The notes: generated by a model not told the origin, from the letters alone. Positions 1 through 11,516 are shown, numbered from the stretch's first letter. The stretch is DNA of 64,000 nt from Brachypterus glaber (GCA_958510825.1 OY294054.1:10680019-10744018); one strand, 5' to 3'. Program-made: numbers and translations.

Positions 1-605
1 GGTAAATGTAAGTCAAAACCTAAGAAAAAGCCTCATTTTCAAAAATCTATGGTCTCCATTGCATGTACCATTTTTAAAATGCCATAGTAGCTTTAAGACC
101 AATTTTTCGACCTACATGTATAGAAACTTTTTTTCTCGGTTTTTGATGTAGAATTACCCGACATCATTGAAATTTTGGTTTTCAGCATTTTGGTGTTTAA
201 TTTTTATTCCTCGAAAGTTGAAATTGCACCTTCAAATTAATTTTTCTCTTGTACCCACAAGAGTAACTTTTTTATGTATTTTGACCTGAGGAATCTTGTT
301 CCAATAATAAAATTACAAAAAAGTTATACAGAAAAAAGACTGGGAAATTTAAAATGCCCCCCCCCCCCTTTTCGCACGCCCCTAGTTAAAATAAGTACTT
401 AAAAATAATATACGAAGATGGGTCTTATTAAGGTTAGTTCACGTACAAAACCTTGTCGCTCTACCACAAAGGGTACCAGAGTTATTAGTTAAAAACCTTA
501 TTTTTATTACAATTTAAAAGGGTCGTAACTCCCTTAGGGTTCGTTTCCTAACCTATGTTCCATAAGTGGTTTTTCATGTTTTTTGATGTAGAATCATCTC
601 CTGCC
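1..605. repeat. Fragment of a CAGGGTG-type palindromic MITE family
   Basis: This stretch shares long similarity with 49670-49925, 52985-53496, 46344-47056 and 62220-62365. The shared blocks include TTTTGACCTGAGGAATC, a C-rich patch before TTTCGCACGCCCCT, an AAGATGGGTCTTATTA-like block, and a GATGTAGAATCA block that elsewhere lies close to a CACCCTGTA terminus. The GATGTAGAAT block occurs twice here (about 144 and 583), so two truncated copies appear to be joined. No terminus is visible. The repeat ends less than 90 bp before the receptor exon acceptor and therefore lies in that gene's intron. Confidence 0.7.
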
Positions 606-691
606 TGCCAACACCGTGTATATTCGTAAATATTATTTATTCTTAAAAAATACACTTCGGGTAATGTCCTAACCCATGATTTATTTTCCAG

Positions 692-823
692 ATTCAAATC
701 GTCAGTATGTGCATGTGTCTCAATATTAGTGCCACCGTGGCACTGGGCTGCCTTTTCACCCCGAAAGTCTATCTCGTCATTTTTCAACCCTACAAGAACG
801 TCCGGCAAGGCAACGGACCAAAA
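692..823 (+). CDS. mGluR: Metabotropic glutamate receptor-type GPCR, TM7 exon
   Basis: This is an internal coding exon of a class C G-protein-coupled receptor that senses glutamate (or a related ligand) at the plasma membrane. It is bounded by a TTATTTTCCAG acceptor (AG at 690-691) and a GTGAGT donor at 824, and is exactly 44 codons long in phase 0 at both ends. The translation contains the conserved seventh membrane helix and its cytoplasmic edge: LNISATVALGCLFTPKVYLV followed by the FQPxKNVR motif that closes the 7TM_3 domain in metabotropic glutamate receptors. The codons are GC-richer than the flanks. Earlier exons lie to the left of the window; the next exon is at 3409. Family assignment is firm. 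I cannot tell whether this is the mGluR orthologue or the related insect mXR/mangetout receptor, so the symbol is provisional. Confidence 0.87.
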
Positions 824-1017
824 GTGAGTAAATAACTATATGTACTTAGTAGATAGAAATTTTGCAGGTTGGATTTAAACGATAGCAAGTAGGGTCGGGG
901 AAAAATGGGCCACCCCTTACAAACAGCATCCCCGGGCAGGGACCGGACTTGCCCGTGCTGTTAGGACGTTCCTGCCAAGGCAACGTCTAATGTGTGAGAC
1001 GAGGTGCGTACTGAAGT

Positions 1018-1246
1018 TTATGCAAAAACTAACGAAGCTAACAAGAAATATAAGCAATTTTGGGTCTATACCATGCAATCAATTATATTATGTAATAATT
1101 AATGGACTAACTTGAAATATAATTAATTTTAAGACTACTCTGCGCATGCGCCAGTATAAATGTGTGCCGTAATTATACTTACGCATGCGCAGTGTGGTCA
1201 TAAAATTACTTATATTTCACGTTAGCTTCGTTAATTTTTGCAGAAT
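1018..1246. repeat. Palindromic MITE-like element
   Basis: The left arm, starting near TTATGCAAAAACTAACGAAG, is mirrored by a right arm ending near CTTCGTTAATTTTTGCAGAA. The arms are about 45 bp and imperfect. The middle contains two CGCATGCGC-type blocks (1141-1151 and 1183-1193), themselves in inverted relation. There is no coding content and target duplications are unclear. Confidence 0.65.
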
Positions 1247-1734
1247 CTAACCTGGACTTCTTTCTCTAAAAAAAATAAGTACCGAATATAATTTTGTGTA
1301 TGATAGTAAAAAAAAAAAATTTTAACCCTTAATTTGGTAATATTTAGTGTATGATAAATCTATTTTAAGATAACAAAAATACTTATTTACAGTACAAGTG
1401 AGGTAAGTAGGATATTATTTAAGAACAAAAAGTTGACTGATGAGGCTCCTGGGTTAATTTTTGAGTAAATAATGTTACTTACCCCACGTGTGCTCTACAA
1501 CATTTTATCCAATACCTCTTAAAATCACTTCTCAATCGAATTTACAATTAAAATTTCCACTAAATTTACTTGGCATTTTAATATAATATCACGTTTCGGT
1601 AATTAGAAATTTCATAACACAACTTGTTTATAGGATGGTTAAAACGTCATTTTCATTGATTAAAATGTCAAGTGTAAACTAACATTAATACTAGGTATTG
1701 GATAAACATTATTTGGCAAAAATTAATTATACAA

Positions 1735-2522
1735 ATAATAATAATAATAACGTTTATTGCCCAACAGTACAAACTAACAGGACATTTAAATAATACATTA
1801 AATTATTCTATTAAGTTAACAATAGATCTTAAACTAGAAAAGTTAATATCACAATGTAATGAAATTTCATTAAAATTATTACACATTAAGTAAATTGTGA
1901 TTTGTACAATAAATTAGTGTTTGCTATAGGCACAAAAAAGTTTGAGATTGACGTGTTGTACTAGATACCAAAAAATTAATCCTAGACAATAAGTCATTAA
2001 AATCAATTATATTATGCAATAAATTATATTAAAATGTTACTGAACATATCTTTCTGCGTATATTTAAAAACTTAATATTAAATCTTAACGTGAAACCTGA
2101 TAAATCAGCACCTCTTAAAGGATATACTCTATCTGTTTTAAAAGTACAAATTCAATTTTATCTATATGAATATTGTAATATGGGCACCAAATGAGGGACC
2201 CATATTCAAGTTTAGATCTGACAAATGAATAAAACAAAACTTTAAGACAATCACTATTTGTGAAGTTTTTACAACTTCTGTTAATAAACCCAAGCATTTT
2301 TAGTGAAGATATTACAGTGTTTGAAATATGATCCTCAAAAGATAGCATTGAGTCAAAAGTTACTCCCAGGTCTTTGATTGTATTAACTCGCTCCAAAACG
2401 ACACCATTAATGTTGTAATGAAATATAATTTTTTTAACATTTCTAGTGAAACTCAGAATTTTACATTTAGATATATTCAGCTTTAAATTATTTTTTTCAC
2501 ACCACAAATAATTTGGCAATGT
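1735..2522 (-). mobile_element. 5'-truncated non-LTR retrotransposon, reverse transcriptase C-terminus
   Basis: On the minus strand, 2519-2115 encodes the part of a jockey/CR1-like reverse transcriptase that follows the catalytic YADD box. The markers are a WCEKNNLKLNISKCKILSF block, a T-I-K-D-L-G-V-T-F-D block and a R-S-K-L-E-Y-G-S-L-I-W block. After a frameshift the reading continues at about 2090-1900 with a DFNDLLSRINF-like segment usual near the end of these proteins, then a stop. The 3' end has AATAAA followed by an ATT microsatellite at about 1735-1755, the typical tail of such elements. The palm with its catalytic aspartates, the endonuclease and the 5' end are missing. It is antisense inside the receptor intron and cannot be active. 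Confidence 0.85.
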
Positions 2523-3408
2523 CAGTCATGATACAAGTCAGTATTAAGTCACGTGACTTTTTTTTAATATCTTTTTTTTTCATAAATATTTTTAATTTAT
2601 GTATCTAAATTTCCCCTTAAAAGATTTTTTATATACTTCATCTCAAAGGGTGTTTGCCAAATTAAGGGTTAAGAAGCGTCAGTTAATAGTTTAAAACTGT
2701 AATAGCCAATATACCGTAATCTATCGATTTTGTGTACACTTGAAAGTAGAATTCGTATACACTCCTGCATACCTTTTACTTAACTAAATAATCAGTCGCG
2801 ACTGGAGTCCTAAACCGGAACGATTGATACCGATTTCATCCGAGAGTAGGCCAGCACGGCCACAATTGAATACAAATTTTACTTTGGGTGTATACAAAAC
2901 GGATTGATGATCTGTATACCACACGAGTGAATACACAGATAGTTATTCAGAGTTGAAACGTGCTATTTGTTCCTTTTTCCCGAACCCCAATAACAACCGT
3001 TGACAAAAAAATAAAGTAGGACCCATGATACGCGGAGAAAATTTTAATGAAATATATTTCTTTTTTCAACATTAGTTTTATAATTTGCTTTTTAAATTAA
3101 TTGATAGCATAGGGCATTAGACAAAATACGATTTTTTTTTTATTTTATCATGTCGTGAAAACAAACATAACAAAATTCTGTGCCAAATTTTATCTCAAGA
3201 AACTATTTTAGGGTCTGCCCCACTTTATGTCAAAATTGAAAAAAAATTAAAAAATTATTAAGTTTTTAATTTTTAAATGAAGTGCCATATTTTTTTAAGT
3301 TGAAAACTGTAACAATAAGAAAAAATATCCATTCCAATGTTTCTCCATAACGTGATGCATGTTTTTTCCCGGTCCTCCCCAAATACAAAGATGAAATCAC
3401 AATTTTAG

Positions 3409-3582
3409 GGTTCAAATGCTAATCGTCCGGCATACAGCATGAGATTTTCTGGACCGAGATCACAAACTGTCGCATCGGTGACAAGCAATTCCAGATCGTC
3501 GCCCCGTTTGGGGCAAAAACATGCTAACGGAGACCCGTCTACCTTGCCCAGCCCTAGCGTGGAGGAGAGTTCGCTCAGCTAG
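3409..3582 (+). CDS. mGluR: Metabotropic glutamate receptor-type GPCR, C-terminal exon
   Basis: This is the terminal coding exon of the receptor whose TM7 exon is at 692-823. It follows an AATTTTAG acceptor (AG at 3407-3408) and runs 57 codons to a TAG at 3580-3582. It starts in phase 0, matching the phase-0 end of the previous exon, and is clearly GC-richer than its surroundings. It encodes a serine-, arginine- and proline-rich tail (opening GSNANRPAYSMRFSG, closing VEESSLS) with no membrane helix, as expected for the intracellular tail of a metabotropic glutamate receptor. The end resembles, but does not exactly match, the SSL-type PDZ ligands of the family. The polypyrimidine tract is weak. 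The assignment is inferred from position, phase, composition and tail character, because tails are poorly conserved. Confidence 0.7.
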   Translation, partial: GSNANRPAYSMRFSGPRSQTVASVTSNSRSSPRLGQKHANGDPSTLPSPSVEESSLS

Positions 3583-3643
3583 GAACCAATGCAAAAGCGG
3601 ATTTTTATTCTGCATCCTACTCTAGATACTATACCCGAACCCG

Positions 3644-3649
3644 AATAAA
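3644..3649 (+). terminator. Candidate polyadenylation signal of the receptor gene
   Basis: An AATAAA hexamer lies 62 bp after the TAG at 3580-3582. Other AATAAA hexamers occur within the next few hundred AT-rich bases (for example near 3843), so the real cleavage site is not certain. Confidence 0.45.
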
Positions 3650-3920
3650 AATAATTATTATAATGGATTATAGTCGAAAATTTTCTAATTTTGTACGTAA
3701 TCATTATATCAAACAATTTTTAGAAAATTTAATTTGTCACCTTAAAAATTTTTATAAACTACAACTATTTTAGTTCCTTCTAAAAAATCTAGTTTATACA
3801 CAAAAAATAATTGCTTTAGCTTTATACGCTATAATACATATAATAAATAAATTCATACGCTATAGTACAATTTATTCATTCAGGTTTAAGGCATAACTTA
3901 ATTTTTTTACTTAAATAAAA

Positions 3921-4603
3921 ATAGGTTCGTTTTGTTTCTGAGCTGGTTCGGAACCGGCGCAGTTGCAACTGGGCAATGCTCAATTACAACTGCGCACATT
4001 CCGAACCAGTTCAGAACACATAGGTAGAGAATATATAGAGAAAATAAACGTTTGCACAGGGTTCTGCGCTGCGTAATGACAATAGATAGAAAATTGACAT
4101 CTAAACGGTAAAAATGGCGGATCTACGTTGCCAACACCATTTCAATCGTATAATTTTTAATTTTAAAAACCAATAAATTTCCAATATTTTGCTACAAATT
4201 TTAATAAGAACACTCAAATAGCATAAATTTACATTCAAACCGTTTAAATGCAAGCAAACGTAAATTTACATGGGTAGAAGGTCCGACAACGCTGCACTCG
4301 GTCATTTTGTTATGAAATCGAATAATTGGTGATATTTTGTTTGTGGCGTTGTTTGTGGTATTTGCGTGTCTTTATAGTTTTATTTTGTTTATAGTGTTAA
4401 AATTTTTAACTTAAAAATGACTTGTTTTGTAAAGACTTTTTAAGGTTTTGTTTTTGTTTACAAATTTTGACGTTTAAAAGGTAAAAATGGCGGACTAAAT
4501 TTTACACACCTATTGTGTTTTTGTCTTTATCTAATACCCACTATAGTTTCTCTACCTATGTGGTTCAGAACTGCGATTTTTGAGAAACAGAACAAATCTA
4601 TTA
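3921..4603. repeat. Foldback element with an internal GGTTCGGAACC hairpin
   Basis: The left edge (ATAGGTTCGTTTTGTTTCTG) is mirrored by the right edge (TTTGAGAAACAGAACAAATC), and a TAGGTAGAGA block near 4021 is mirrored by TCTCTACCTATG near 4550. The left arm carries its own hairpin at about 3945-4012, with CTGGTTCGGAA pairing with TTCCGAACCAG and CGCAGTTG pairing with CAACTGCG. Two AAAATGGCGGA blocks (4112 and 4484) lie in direct orientation inside. There is no coding content. Confidence 0.65.
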
Positions 4604-5032
4604 ATTGTGCTTATTTTGTTAAACCTATATCTTGCCGATAAGTAACTAGCCGCTAGTTTGTTATAGATATTTTTATTGTATTAGGATTTTTATATTTATC
4701 AAATGTACATTGAAATGTTTGTAAATACTTAATTAATGCATTTATGTATGTTACCCTGTAAATGGTTTGGACTTTTTGTTGGGATAAATATATAAAGTAT
4801 TATTGTGATGTTATGAAATTATACAGTTTTAGTCAGCGGCATATCAATCAAGCCGTCAATCATTCAATTAATCAATCAAACCTTGCAGTAAAATACAGTT
4901 TTGGCTTAATTCAATATATTATTATTCTTCCATGTAACTTTTTTATTTATTTATGTAACATTTTATTATTAAAATATATGTGAACTAATTTCTTTAAAGA
5001 TTGTAGGGCTGGTGGTCATTTTTAACGTTATT

Positions 5033-5115
5033 TCTATAATTTGCCGCAATTATACTGCCAATATTTGAACTCGCAGAGTACCAGTCATATGTAGAATTGC
5101 GGCAAATAATAGAGT
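5033..5115. repeat. GGTACCAGTC hairpin family, copy 1 (empty site)
   Basis: This is a short palindromic unit in which TTTGCCGCAATT pairs with AATTGCGGCAAA, and it contains GAGTACCAGTCATATGTAGA. It is related to 15851-16090 and 27296-27826. The TA at 5088-5089 corresponds to the position that carries a MITE in the 27-kb copy, so this copy is unoccupied. Confidence 0.65.
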
Positions 5116-6477
5116 TCTGTCAAAGACTATTTTTTAATCTTGGACAAAACGACAAAAACTATTGGTGATATTTTTGATGACTAAAATGGTTGTATTTTAT
5201 AGGAAATTTTACGCCTAATTCTGATCTGATTTCAGGATTTTTTTTATTAAACTAAATTTTAGAATCATAATAAAAATTGCAAAACTTTATCTTGTTGATT
5301 TCTTATAAATCGTATATAAAGAAAATTGCTTATATCAGATCTAAATTAAGTAATTAACTAAAAAGTTTGTGAGCCATAACAATTTTAAATTGTTGAATTT
5401 ATTTACCTTAGATAGTAAAATCCGTAATATACATATATTTATATATTTAGTCCAGTCAAATGTAAATTTAAAAAATTAACACGGGCTGATATTATATTAA
5501 TTTTTCACCGGGTGATTTGAGTAAGGGGTGTTCGCCATCTTGAATTTTAGGGTTGAGTACGGTTATCTCGGTAAATATGCATCTTAAGGTAAAAATACAC
5601 ATTGCCAATTTTGTTAAGATAGAAATTTCCAACAGTTTTTGCTTGGATCTATTTTTTTATTATAATAATAACAATTAAGTTATAAATACTAAAAAATGGC
5701 CATGTTGGAGATGATGTAATTGTTCAGTCAAATTATTCATCGGAGGATAGAAGTGGTTACGAGCAAACTTGTAGCTCTTGAAATTCTCTATAATTTTCAT
5801 ATATTATTAATTTTCATAGGTATTTTGGCACGGTTACAAATGGCGCTGAAAGTCTAGTTGCGCCATACTTATGTGCATTTTTTGCCATTTTAACATAGGA
5901 ATTCCTCTCGTCATTTGACTGGAGTAATCGAATAACTTACTATATTTATTATAGGATATAGTCAGTTTAAGAATAAATTATTGTTAAATTGACACTATCC
6001 ATATAATTTTCTATTACATCTTGCTACGGATATTACGAATCGTGAATCACGATGGTCTAAATTTGTTTAACAATTTCATAATGCGGTACGCGTAATACAT
6101 TATTCTAAATAACAGTGTACAGATACGTGATAAGGTCCCACTTTGTAATGTTTAGCTACTGACAAAATTTAGTTATTATCATAACGGTTTATTATTGATT
6201 GACGCATAGTTATAACTTAAATATCACTAATTTGATAATAAATTTTATTAGTCAACATAATTTGATGATTTTTTAAAAAGGAAGGCAAAGTTTTTTATCA
6301 AAGAGTTTTAATATGAAAATACAAATAACTAAATGTGAGTGGTTTCGCGAAAAGGTATATTAGCAAAAAAAAAAAATTTTTTTATTATGACGTAGAAATA
6401 AGCAATACATCGGAAACCAAAAAATCTATTTTTTTTTCTAATATAACTTTTCGCTGAACCACTCACAAATGTAAAGT

Positions 6478-6985
6478 CAGACATTGAAAAATAAAGGCAA
6501 CTTAATTATGTTATTGACCAAATTCTAGTATTTACTACATCCATATGACATAAAATGCTCCAAATGACCACCATTTTCAACTATGCACAAATCGTGACAT
6601 TAAATTTTTTCTGCAAGCTGCATATACCATATCCGGAATAATAGTATCACAAGCATTAGTAGTGCGTGTTTTTATGTCCTTTAGGTCAGTTGGTTATGTT
6701 TGGTAAACAATTCCTTTCCCATAAAAAAAATCTAGTGGCGTTAGGTCAGGAGAGCTTGGTGGCCAAGAAATAATTCCCCTGTTTCAAATCAATTTTTTTT
6801 GGAAAATTAGTATTTGAATGTTGAGTGACGGAATTAATACCATGAGGGAAAGCACCGTCGTGCTGCCATCACGATTTGAACAGTGCGTAGTTGAAAATGG
6901 TGCTCATTTCGGGCATTTTATGTCATATGGATATAGTGAATGTTAGAATTTGGCCAATTACACCTTTATTTTTCAAATATAAGAT
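6478..6985. mobile_element. Foldback derivative of an IS630/Tc1-mariner element
   Basis: Arms of about 100 bp (around 6478-6590 and 6885-6985) are inverted copies of each other. The block TATGACATAAAATG at 6544 is mirrored by CATTTTATGTCATA at 6914, and the left arm contains the transposase C-terminus described separately. It is probably a rearranged, non-autonomous copy. Confidence 0.7.
6541..6775 (-). pseudogene. Transposase C-terminal remnant (DDE_3, mariner-like)
   Basis: Reading the minus strand from about 6775 gives a WPPSSPDLTPLDFF block, the signature around the third catalytic aspartate of D,D,D-type IS630/Tc1-mariner transposases in insects. It is followed by a helical C-terminal tail with a TDLKDIKTR segment. 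There are in-frame stops after the IVYQT segment and near the end (before KWWSF), and the N-terminal two thirds are absent. In the living protein this domain cuts and joins DNA at TA targets; here it is dead. The missing halves of this and of the 10.7-kb remnant are complementary, but I cannot show that they come from the same family. Confidence 0.75.
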
Positions 6986-7348
6986 TTTTTTCAATATTAC
7001 TTTTTTTCAATTTTTTGAAAATATTTTAATGGATAATGTGGATAGTGAGTTTTAGAACCTTACTGATTACATAGATAGAAAGCTTGCTAAAATATCTAAT
7101 TGACCACTTTTTAGATTTTTGATATCTCTTACAGTTTTCAATATAATGCCTGTAGGAAAGTTAATGGGACACCATGTATTGTTGTATATGTTGGCGCATA
7201 TACAACTATTTATTGTTGTATTCTATAACCTAATTACGTTATTAATTACGCTATTGTCCTATCAGTGCATACACAGAAAAATTACTTCTGTTATGTCAAA
7301 ACGACCACTAACGTATTGAACAACAATTTCTTACGCAGCTTCATCTGA

Positions 7349-7729
7349 CACTGTCACCAGAGCTCGGATCGAGGTATTCGTTTACCGGGGGCATGCAAAA
7401 ATTAAAATTTTAAAAACTAATTTTTAAAGTAAATAGACACTTTCAACAAAATTTTACTAACCAAACTTCCATGTCAAGGCTGCTATTGCATAGTAAGTCA
7501 CTTGGAACACAAAACAAAATTTAAAAAAAAAATAAATAAAAAATAAAAACAATTTTTTTTTCCTGTTCCAAGTGTTAAAGTATGCATTGCATAATATGCG
7601 ATAGCAGCGCCCGCATTAAAGTTTAGTAAGTAAAATAAAGTTTAAAGTGTCCATTTACTTCAAAAGTTAGTTTTTCAAATTCTAATTTTTGCGTGCCCTT
7701 GGTAAATGAATACTTTAATCCGGTCAGTG
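7349..7729. repeat. CACTG-ended palindromic element
   Basis: The left end CACTGTCACC leads into an arm running to about 7508 that is mirrored by about 7565-7729, ending CGGTCAGTG. Internal paired blocks are TTGGAACAC with GTTCCAAGTG, and GTATTCGTTTACC with GGTAAATGAATAC. An A/T-rich spacer of about 55 bp separates the arms. There is no coding content. Confidence 0.7.
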
Positions 7730-9981
7730 CTTATTAGTAAATGCGATTTCTTAAAAATGGGATGAAATATTTTCTATATTACTAGCGGCAAAACGACCGA
7801 GGTGCGAGTGTTCTCGGGTTAAGTAGTAATGAATTCGCAGGAACTAAAACCAATTTATTAATCCGCTATGCTAACAAGTTTCTTTTTGCTAGTCTACAGT
7901 GCGTATTTAAAGATTCAGGTCAATTTTTCAGAAGGAAAACAGTTTTCAGAATGGAAAGGAGGATTTGTATAAAAATGCATAGGATCCTAGTATTTTCCTC
8001 TTTTATTTAGAAATTTTAGATGCTCGAAGGGGTACAATTGGAAAGTTTCGACCCAGGTCTCTTCACGTAATGATTAATATTAATGCCCATAAACAGATAC
8101 ATAACTTTTAGATGGTAAGCAGACACATATCAGAAACTTCTCCAAATTAAAGTTTAATACGGAAACTTTGAATATTGAGAATGAATGAGACATGGAATAA
8201 ATTATTTGATTAATATCTGTAATATTCTCTTCTTAATCATAAGGGGCATGAAATTTTAAAATCATGGAAAAATTAATTTTTTCTACGACTGCTTTAGAAT
8301 GTAAGCAAATACACACACTTTTCAAACACAGAATGAATCCATTCTAGCTCTAGATACGGTATGTATATTCCGTATCAAGTGTTAGAATGAGCACAAGTAG
8401 TGCCATCTCTTGTTTATAAAAGTAAAGAAAACTGTAGCAAAATTAGCAAAAATATATATATTTTACCATGAAATATTGAATAATTTAATGCAATTTAAAG
8501 TTTTGCGTTAAAATTACATAAAGTTTATTAGTTTTTCTTAATATTGGACCAGTTTTTTATTAATTTAGTTCAAAAAATTAAAACTGATCCATCTATTGTT
8601 AAATATTTAAACCTGATATCTGCCACAACAATCTGACATAACCTTCAATGTTTGCATTATAATTTGTAAATATGTGCTAAATTAAATAAAAATCTTTTTT
8701 AAGTACTGATTTGATAAAATTATTAAATAACATTAATTGCTTTATTTAAAAATATGTGTTTTGTTGCATTTACAATGTCAAGTCACAAAAAAAGTTGTTT
8801 TTAACCTTTTCCGCAGTTTAAAGCCATACAGTGTTTCATATTTGCAGTCGAAGAAAAAGTATAGTCTACAACACGTATGGAATAGTCATTCCGCGCTCGC
8901 GGGACCGTCATACTCGCCTACCGGCTCGTATGACAAACTTTCCGCTCGCTGTAAATGGCAAATTCATTAAAAAAATCTGGGGCAGGAAAACGTACACACG
9001 ACCGGACGAGCGGACAGACAGACGGACATTTTTAAAAGTTATTTAAAATTGTATATAGCACATTGGTACAATTTTTTTATGTTTGACAAAATATTTTTGC
9101 CCCCCCCCCCAAAAAGTGAACTGACATATTTTTTGCAAACCTATCAATATCGGGTTTTCCAGAAAAAAATAAAACCTTTGTTTTTAAGGACACGTTCTGT
9201 ATATTTTAGTATTGAAAGGTAGAGAATACAATTCCAAAAAAGGTAAATAGCTTATTTTAAAATTGAAAGTTTTGAAGTAGCTTTTTAAAATTATGTACCT
9301 AGATAAAATTTCCCCAAATCCTTACTCTTCTGAAACTCTTCGAGGCAAATAACTATGAAACTATTAATTTTAGAATATTGGTAATATTTAAATAAAAATA
9401 TTTTTTTTGTATAGTGTACCAAAATATACAAAGTGTGCGTTAGGTTTTTTTTTGAACAACGGTGACAGGTTTCAAAAAACTGCTCATCAGATTATGTTAG
9501 GAAAAACTTTTCAAAATAAGGCTAATATTATTCACCTAAAATAAAAAATTAGGGGGTGGGTTGCATTTAGAAAAATCACTTTGTATAGTATACAACTACC
9601 CTGTAGAAAAATCAAATTAAATAATTAAGGTTCAAGTTACGCAAATTTTAGTCGAAACCAGGTAATTTTATTATTAGTTATTAAATATCAAATTACTTTG
9701 TTTAAAAAAAAGCAAGTGATTTTGTTTTTACATAATAATAAAGTCATTTTTCTATTTTGCATGGCATTAGTTGCAGTTTAATATATTTTATAATCAGTAG
9801 TCGGCGTAAACTCAGTTATGACTCATCAACGTTGAAAATAAACACAGAAACATAGGCTTACGGAATAATTTTGCCAAATTATGAGGGAAATTTTTATAAA
9901 GGTCACTAAATCGAAACATTTAACGACTAATTTGTTGCACACAACAATATTAACTATACATATTAACTATACATATGTATA
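7730..9981. other. No gene seen; one GC-richer patch
   Basis: This is AT-rich sequence with no supported gene. At 8875-9030 there is a GC-richer patch with CCGCGCTCGCGGG and a run of GAC-type repeats (GACGAGCGGACAGACAGACG). Two overlapping open frames cross it but neither resembles a known protein. At about 9408-9600 a weak palindrome has GTATAGTGTACC and ACTTTGTATAGTATAC at its edges. Confidence 0.5.
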
Positions 9982-10405
9982 CAGGGTTATTCACGGAAGT
10001 GGCCTATTAAACGTTTATGGAGAACCAATAACTTTAAAAGTCTGCTAATTTGCACTTTGGGGTTTTTGAATATGGCCTATCGATTAAAAATATTTTCATG
10101 CTTGTGCCACTTCCGGTTGTACCGGAAGTGGCACTTAACTTTGAGTTTTTAAATGGAACACCTCATATATTTTTTAATTTTTTAAATTTGCATTAAATTT
10201 GCTTTATTTTGATGTATAATACTTCATGTCTATCTTCAGTAGTTTTTGTGTTATTCAAGTTTTTAGCGAAAAATAAGTAAATTCAAGCACCCCTAAAAAC
10301 AATAATTTCTCCTTGATTTTTTCAATTGGAGAAAAGATGTTTTGTGTTTTGCTCAATGATGCTTAAACGAATTATCCTATGCTAAAATGGAACCCAAAAA
10401 TTATA

Positions 10406-11516
10406 CAGGGTGTCTGAAAAAGCAGGTCAAATCTAACAAATTTAATATAGCCATAACTCATTTTTTTTAAATGGCACCCTACATTTTTTTTTATTTGGTT
10501 AAATAGAGAATTCAATTTTCTTTAAAATAAGTATAGGATACCCTATACCTAACTTTAACCGTTTTTGAGCTATTTGCAAATTATTGTGAAACAGCCGTAT
10601 TTCTGTTAAAATTTGTTATATTTTATAAAATAGGCCAGAAAAATTAATCGATTTTTATTTATTTACCTTAAAGATCATTATATTTACCTTAAAACTGGAT
10701 TTTCATGCGCCCAGTAGTGTACATTTCTTCTGTTAAAAATACCCTGTTGAGAAAATTTAGCCTCGTCCGTCCAAATTATTCTTTTTAAAAAGTTTGGTTT
10801 TTCTTGAATATTTATCAAAAGATTTTCACAAAAGTCCACTCTATTTTGAAAATCATTAGGTTTTAAGGCCTGTATTTTTTGCTTTTTGTAATCGTGCATC
10901 TTGTGGTTTTTTAAAATTCTTTGGATGCTTGAATAGGAAATTCCCAAGTCGTAACTAGCTGCAGGAATTGAGGCATGTGGATATGCATAAAAGTAACCCA
11001 AAACATTGACTTCGTTATTTTCGTTGTTTGTAATTGGTATCGTAAGAGATTTCACTGCATTTTCTTTTCCAAATTGCGAAATTTTTTACATGACATTCTT
11101 GGTAAATCAGGATATTTTGTATTAAAGTTTCTGCAGGTTCTACTAATTATTTTATCATTTTCACCAAAAATAGCAAATAAATCCAAAATAACAGGGTAAG
11201 AATAAGCCTCTGCCATTATTTTACACTAATTTATCACGATAAGAACGATAACATTTAGGTTAAAAGAAATAAAAACACAATACAATTTTAAAAATTTACG
11301 TAATTGCAGAAATACTGCAAAATACTTCTTTTTCACATTAATTTGCAAATAGCTCGAAAACGGTTAAAGTTAGGTATAGGGTATCCTCTACTTATTTTAA
11401 AGAAAATTGAATTCTCTATTTAAACAAATAAAAAAAAATGTAGGGTGTCATTTAAAAAAAAAGAGTTATGGCTATTTTAATTTTGTTAAGTTTGACCTGC
11501 TTTTTCAGACACCCTG
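10406..11516 (-). mobile_element. Internally deleted IS630/Tc1-mariner element, TA-flanked
   Basis: The ends CAGGGTGTCTGAAAAAGCAG and its inverse are flanked by TA at 10404-10405 and 11517-11518. Terminal inverted repeats are roughly 200 bp (to about 10612 on the left and from about 11316 on the right). The interior holds a broken minus-strand transposase. At 1,111 bp it is much shorter than a full-length element plus arms of this size would be, and the second half of the coding region is missing. It inserted into the axis of the palindrome 9982-11940. Confidence 0.85.
10684..11215 (-). pseudogene. Transposase N-terminal half, frameshifted (mariner-like)
   Basis: From an ATG near 11215 the minus strand encodes about 55 residues (opening MAEAYSYPVILDLFAIFGEN) that resemble the helix-turn-helix N-terminus of insect IS630/Tc1-mariner transposases. 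A stop follows at about 11054. A frame change opens the second piece, 11055-10684, which has a C-x5-HASIPAASYDLGIS-like helix-turn-helix region. It then has the IIWTDEAKFSQQG block with the first catalytic aspartate and the HYWAHENP motif. The reading ends abruptly before the other two catalytic residues. The start of the second piece is a GTG, so the long open frame seen there is not an independent gene. No function is possible; it is a relic that helps classify the element. Confidence 0.85.

Larger units (their letters stand above)
824..3408 (+). other. Receptor intron filled with repeats
   Basis: This is the intron between the two receptor exons, beginning GTGAGT and ending ACAATTTTAG. It contains a GC-richer patch at 900-1010 with no reading frame I recognise, a palindromic element at about 1018-1246, an antisense retrotransposon tail at about 1735-2522 and a second GC-richer patch at 2785-2990. 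An alternative acceptor, TTTTGCAG at 860-867, would add only five codons before a stop. Nothing supports its use. Confidence 0.7.

Noticed and set aside
548..808. 86-codon minus-strand open frame
   Set aside because: It is antisense to the receptor TM7 exon (692-823), whose splice sites and conserved motif explain the open reading and the GC-rich patch.
2785..2990. GC-richer patch with short open frames on both strands inside the receptor intron
   Set aside because: As a plus-strand exon in phase 0 after ATAATCAG it hits a stop after five codons. No motif is recognisable.
3405..3578. Minus-strand frame reading like a protein (about 57 codons) with an acceptor-like CCTAG
   Set aside because: It mirrors the plus-strand terminal exon of the receptor, which fits the gene's direction, phase and tail composition better.
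8737..9046. Two overlapping plus-strand frames with arginine-rich ends
   Set aside because: They cross a GC-rich repeat with GACGGAC-type runs; different frames are open for compositional reasons.
10975..11199. Plus-strand 74-codon frame
   Set aside because: It is antisense to the mariner-like transposase remnant.
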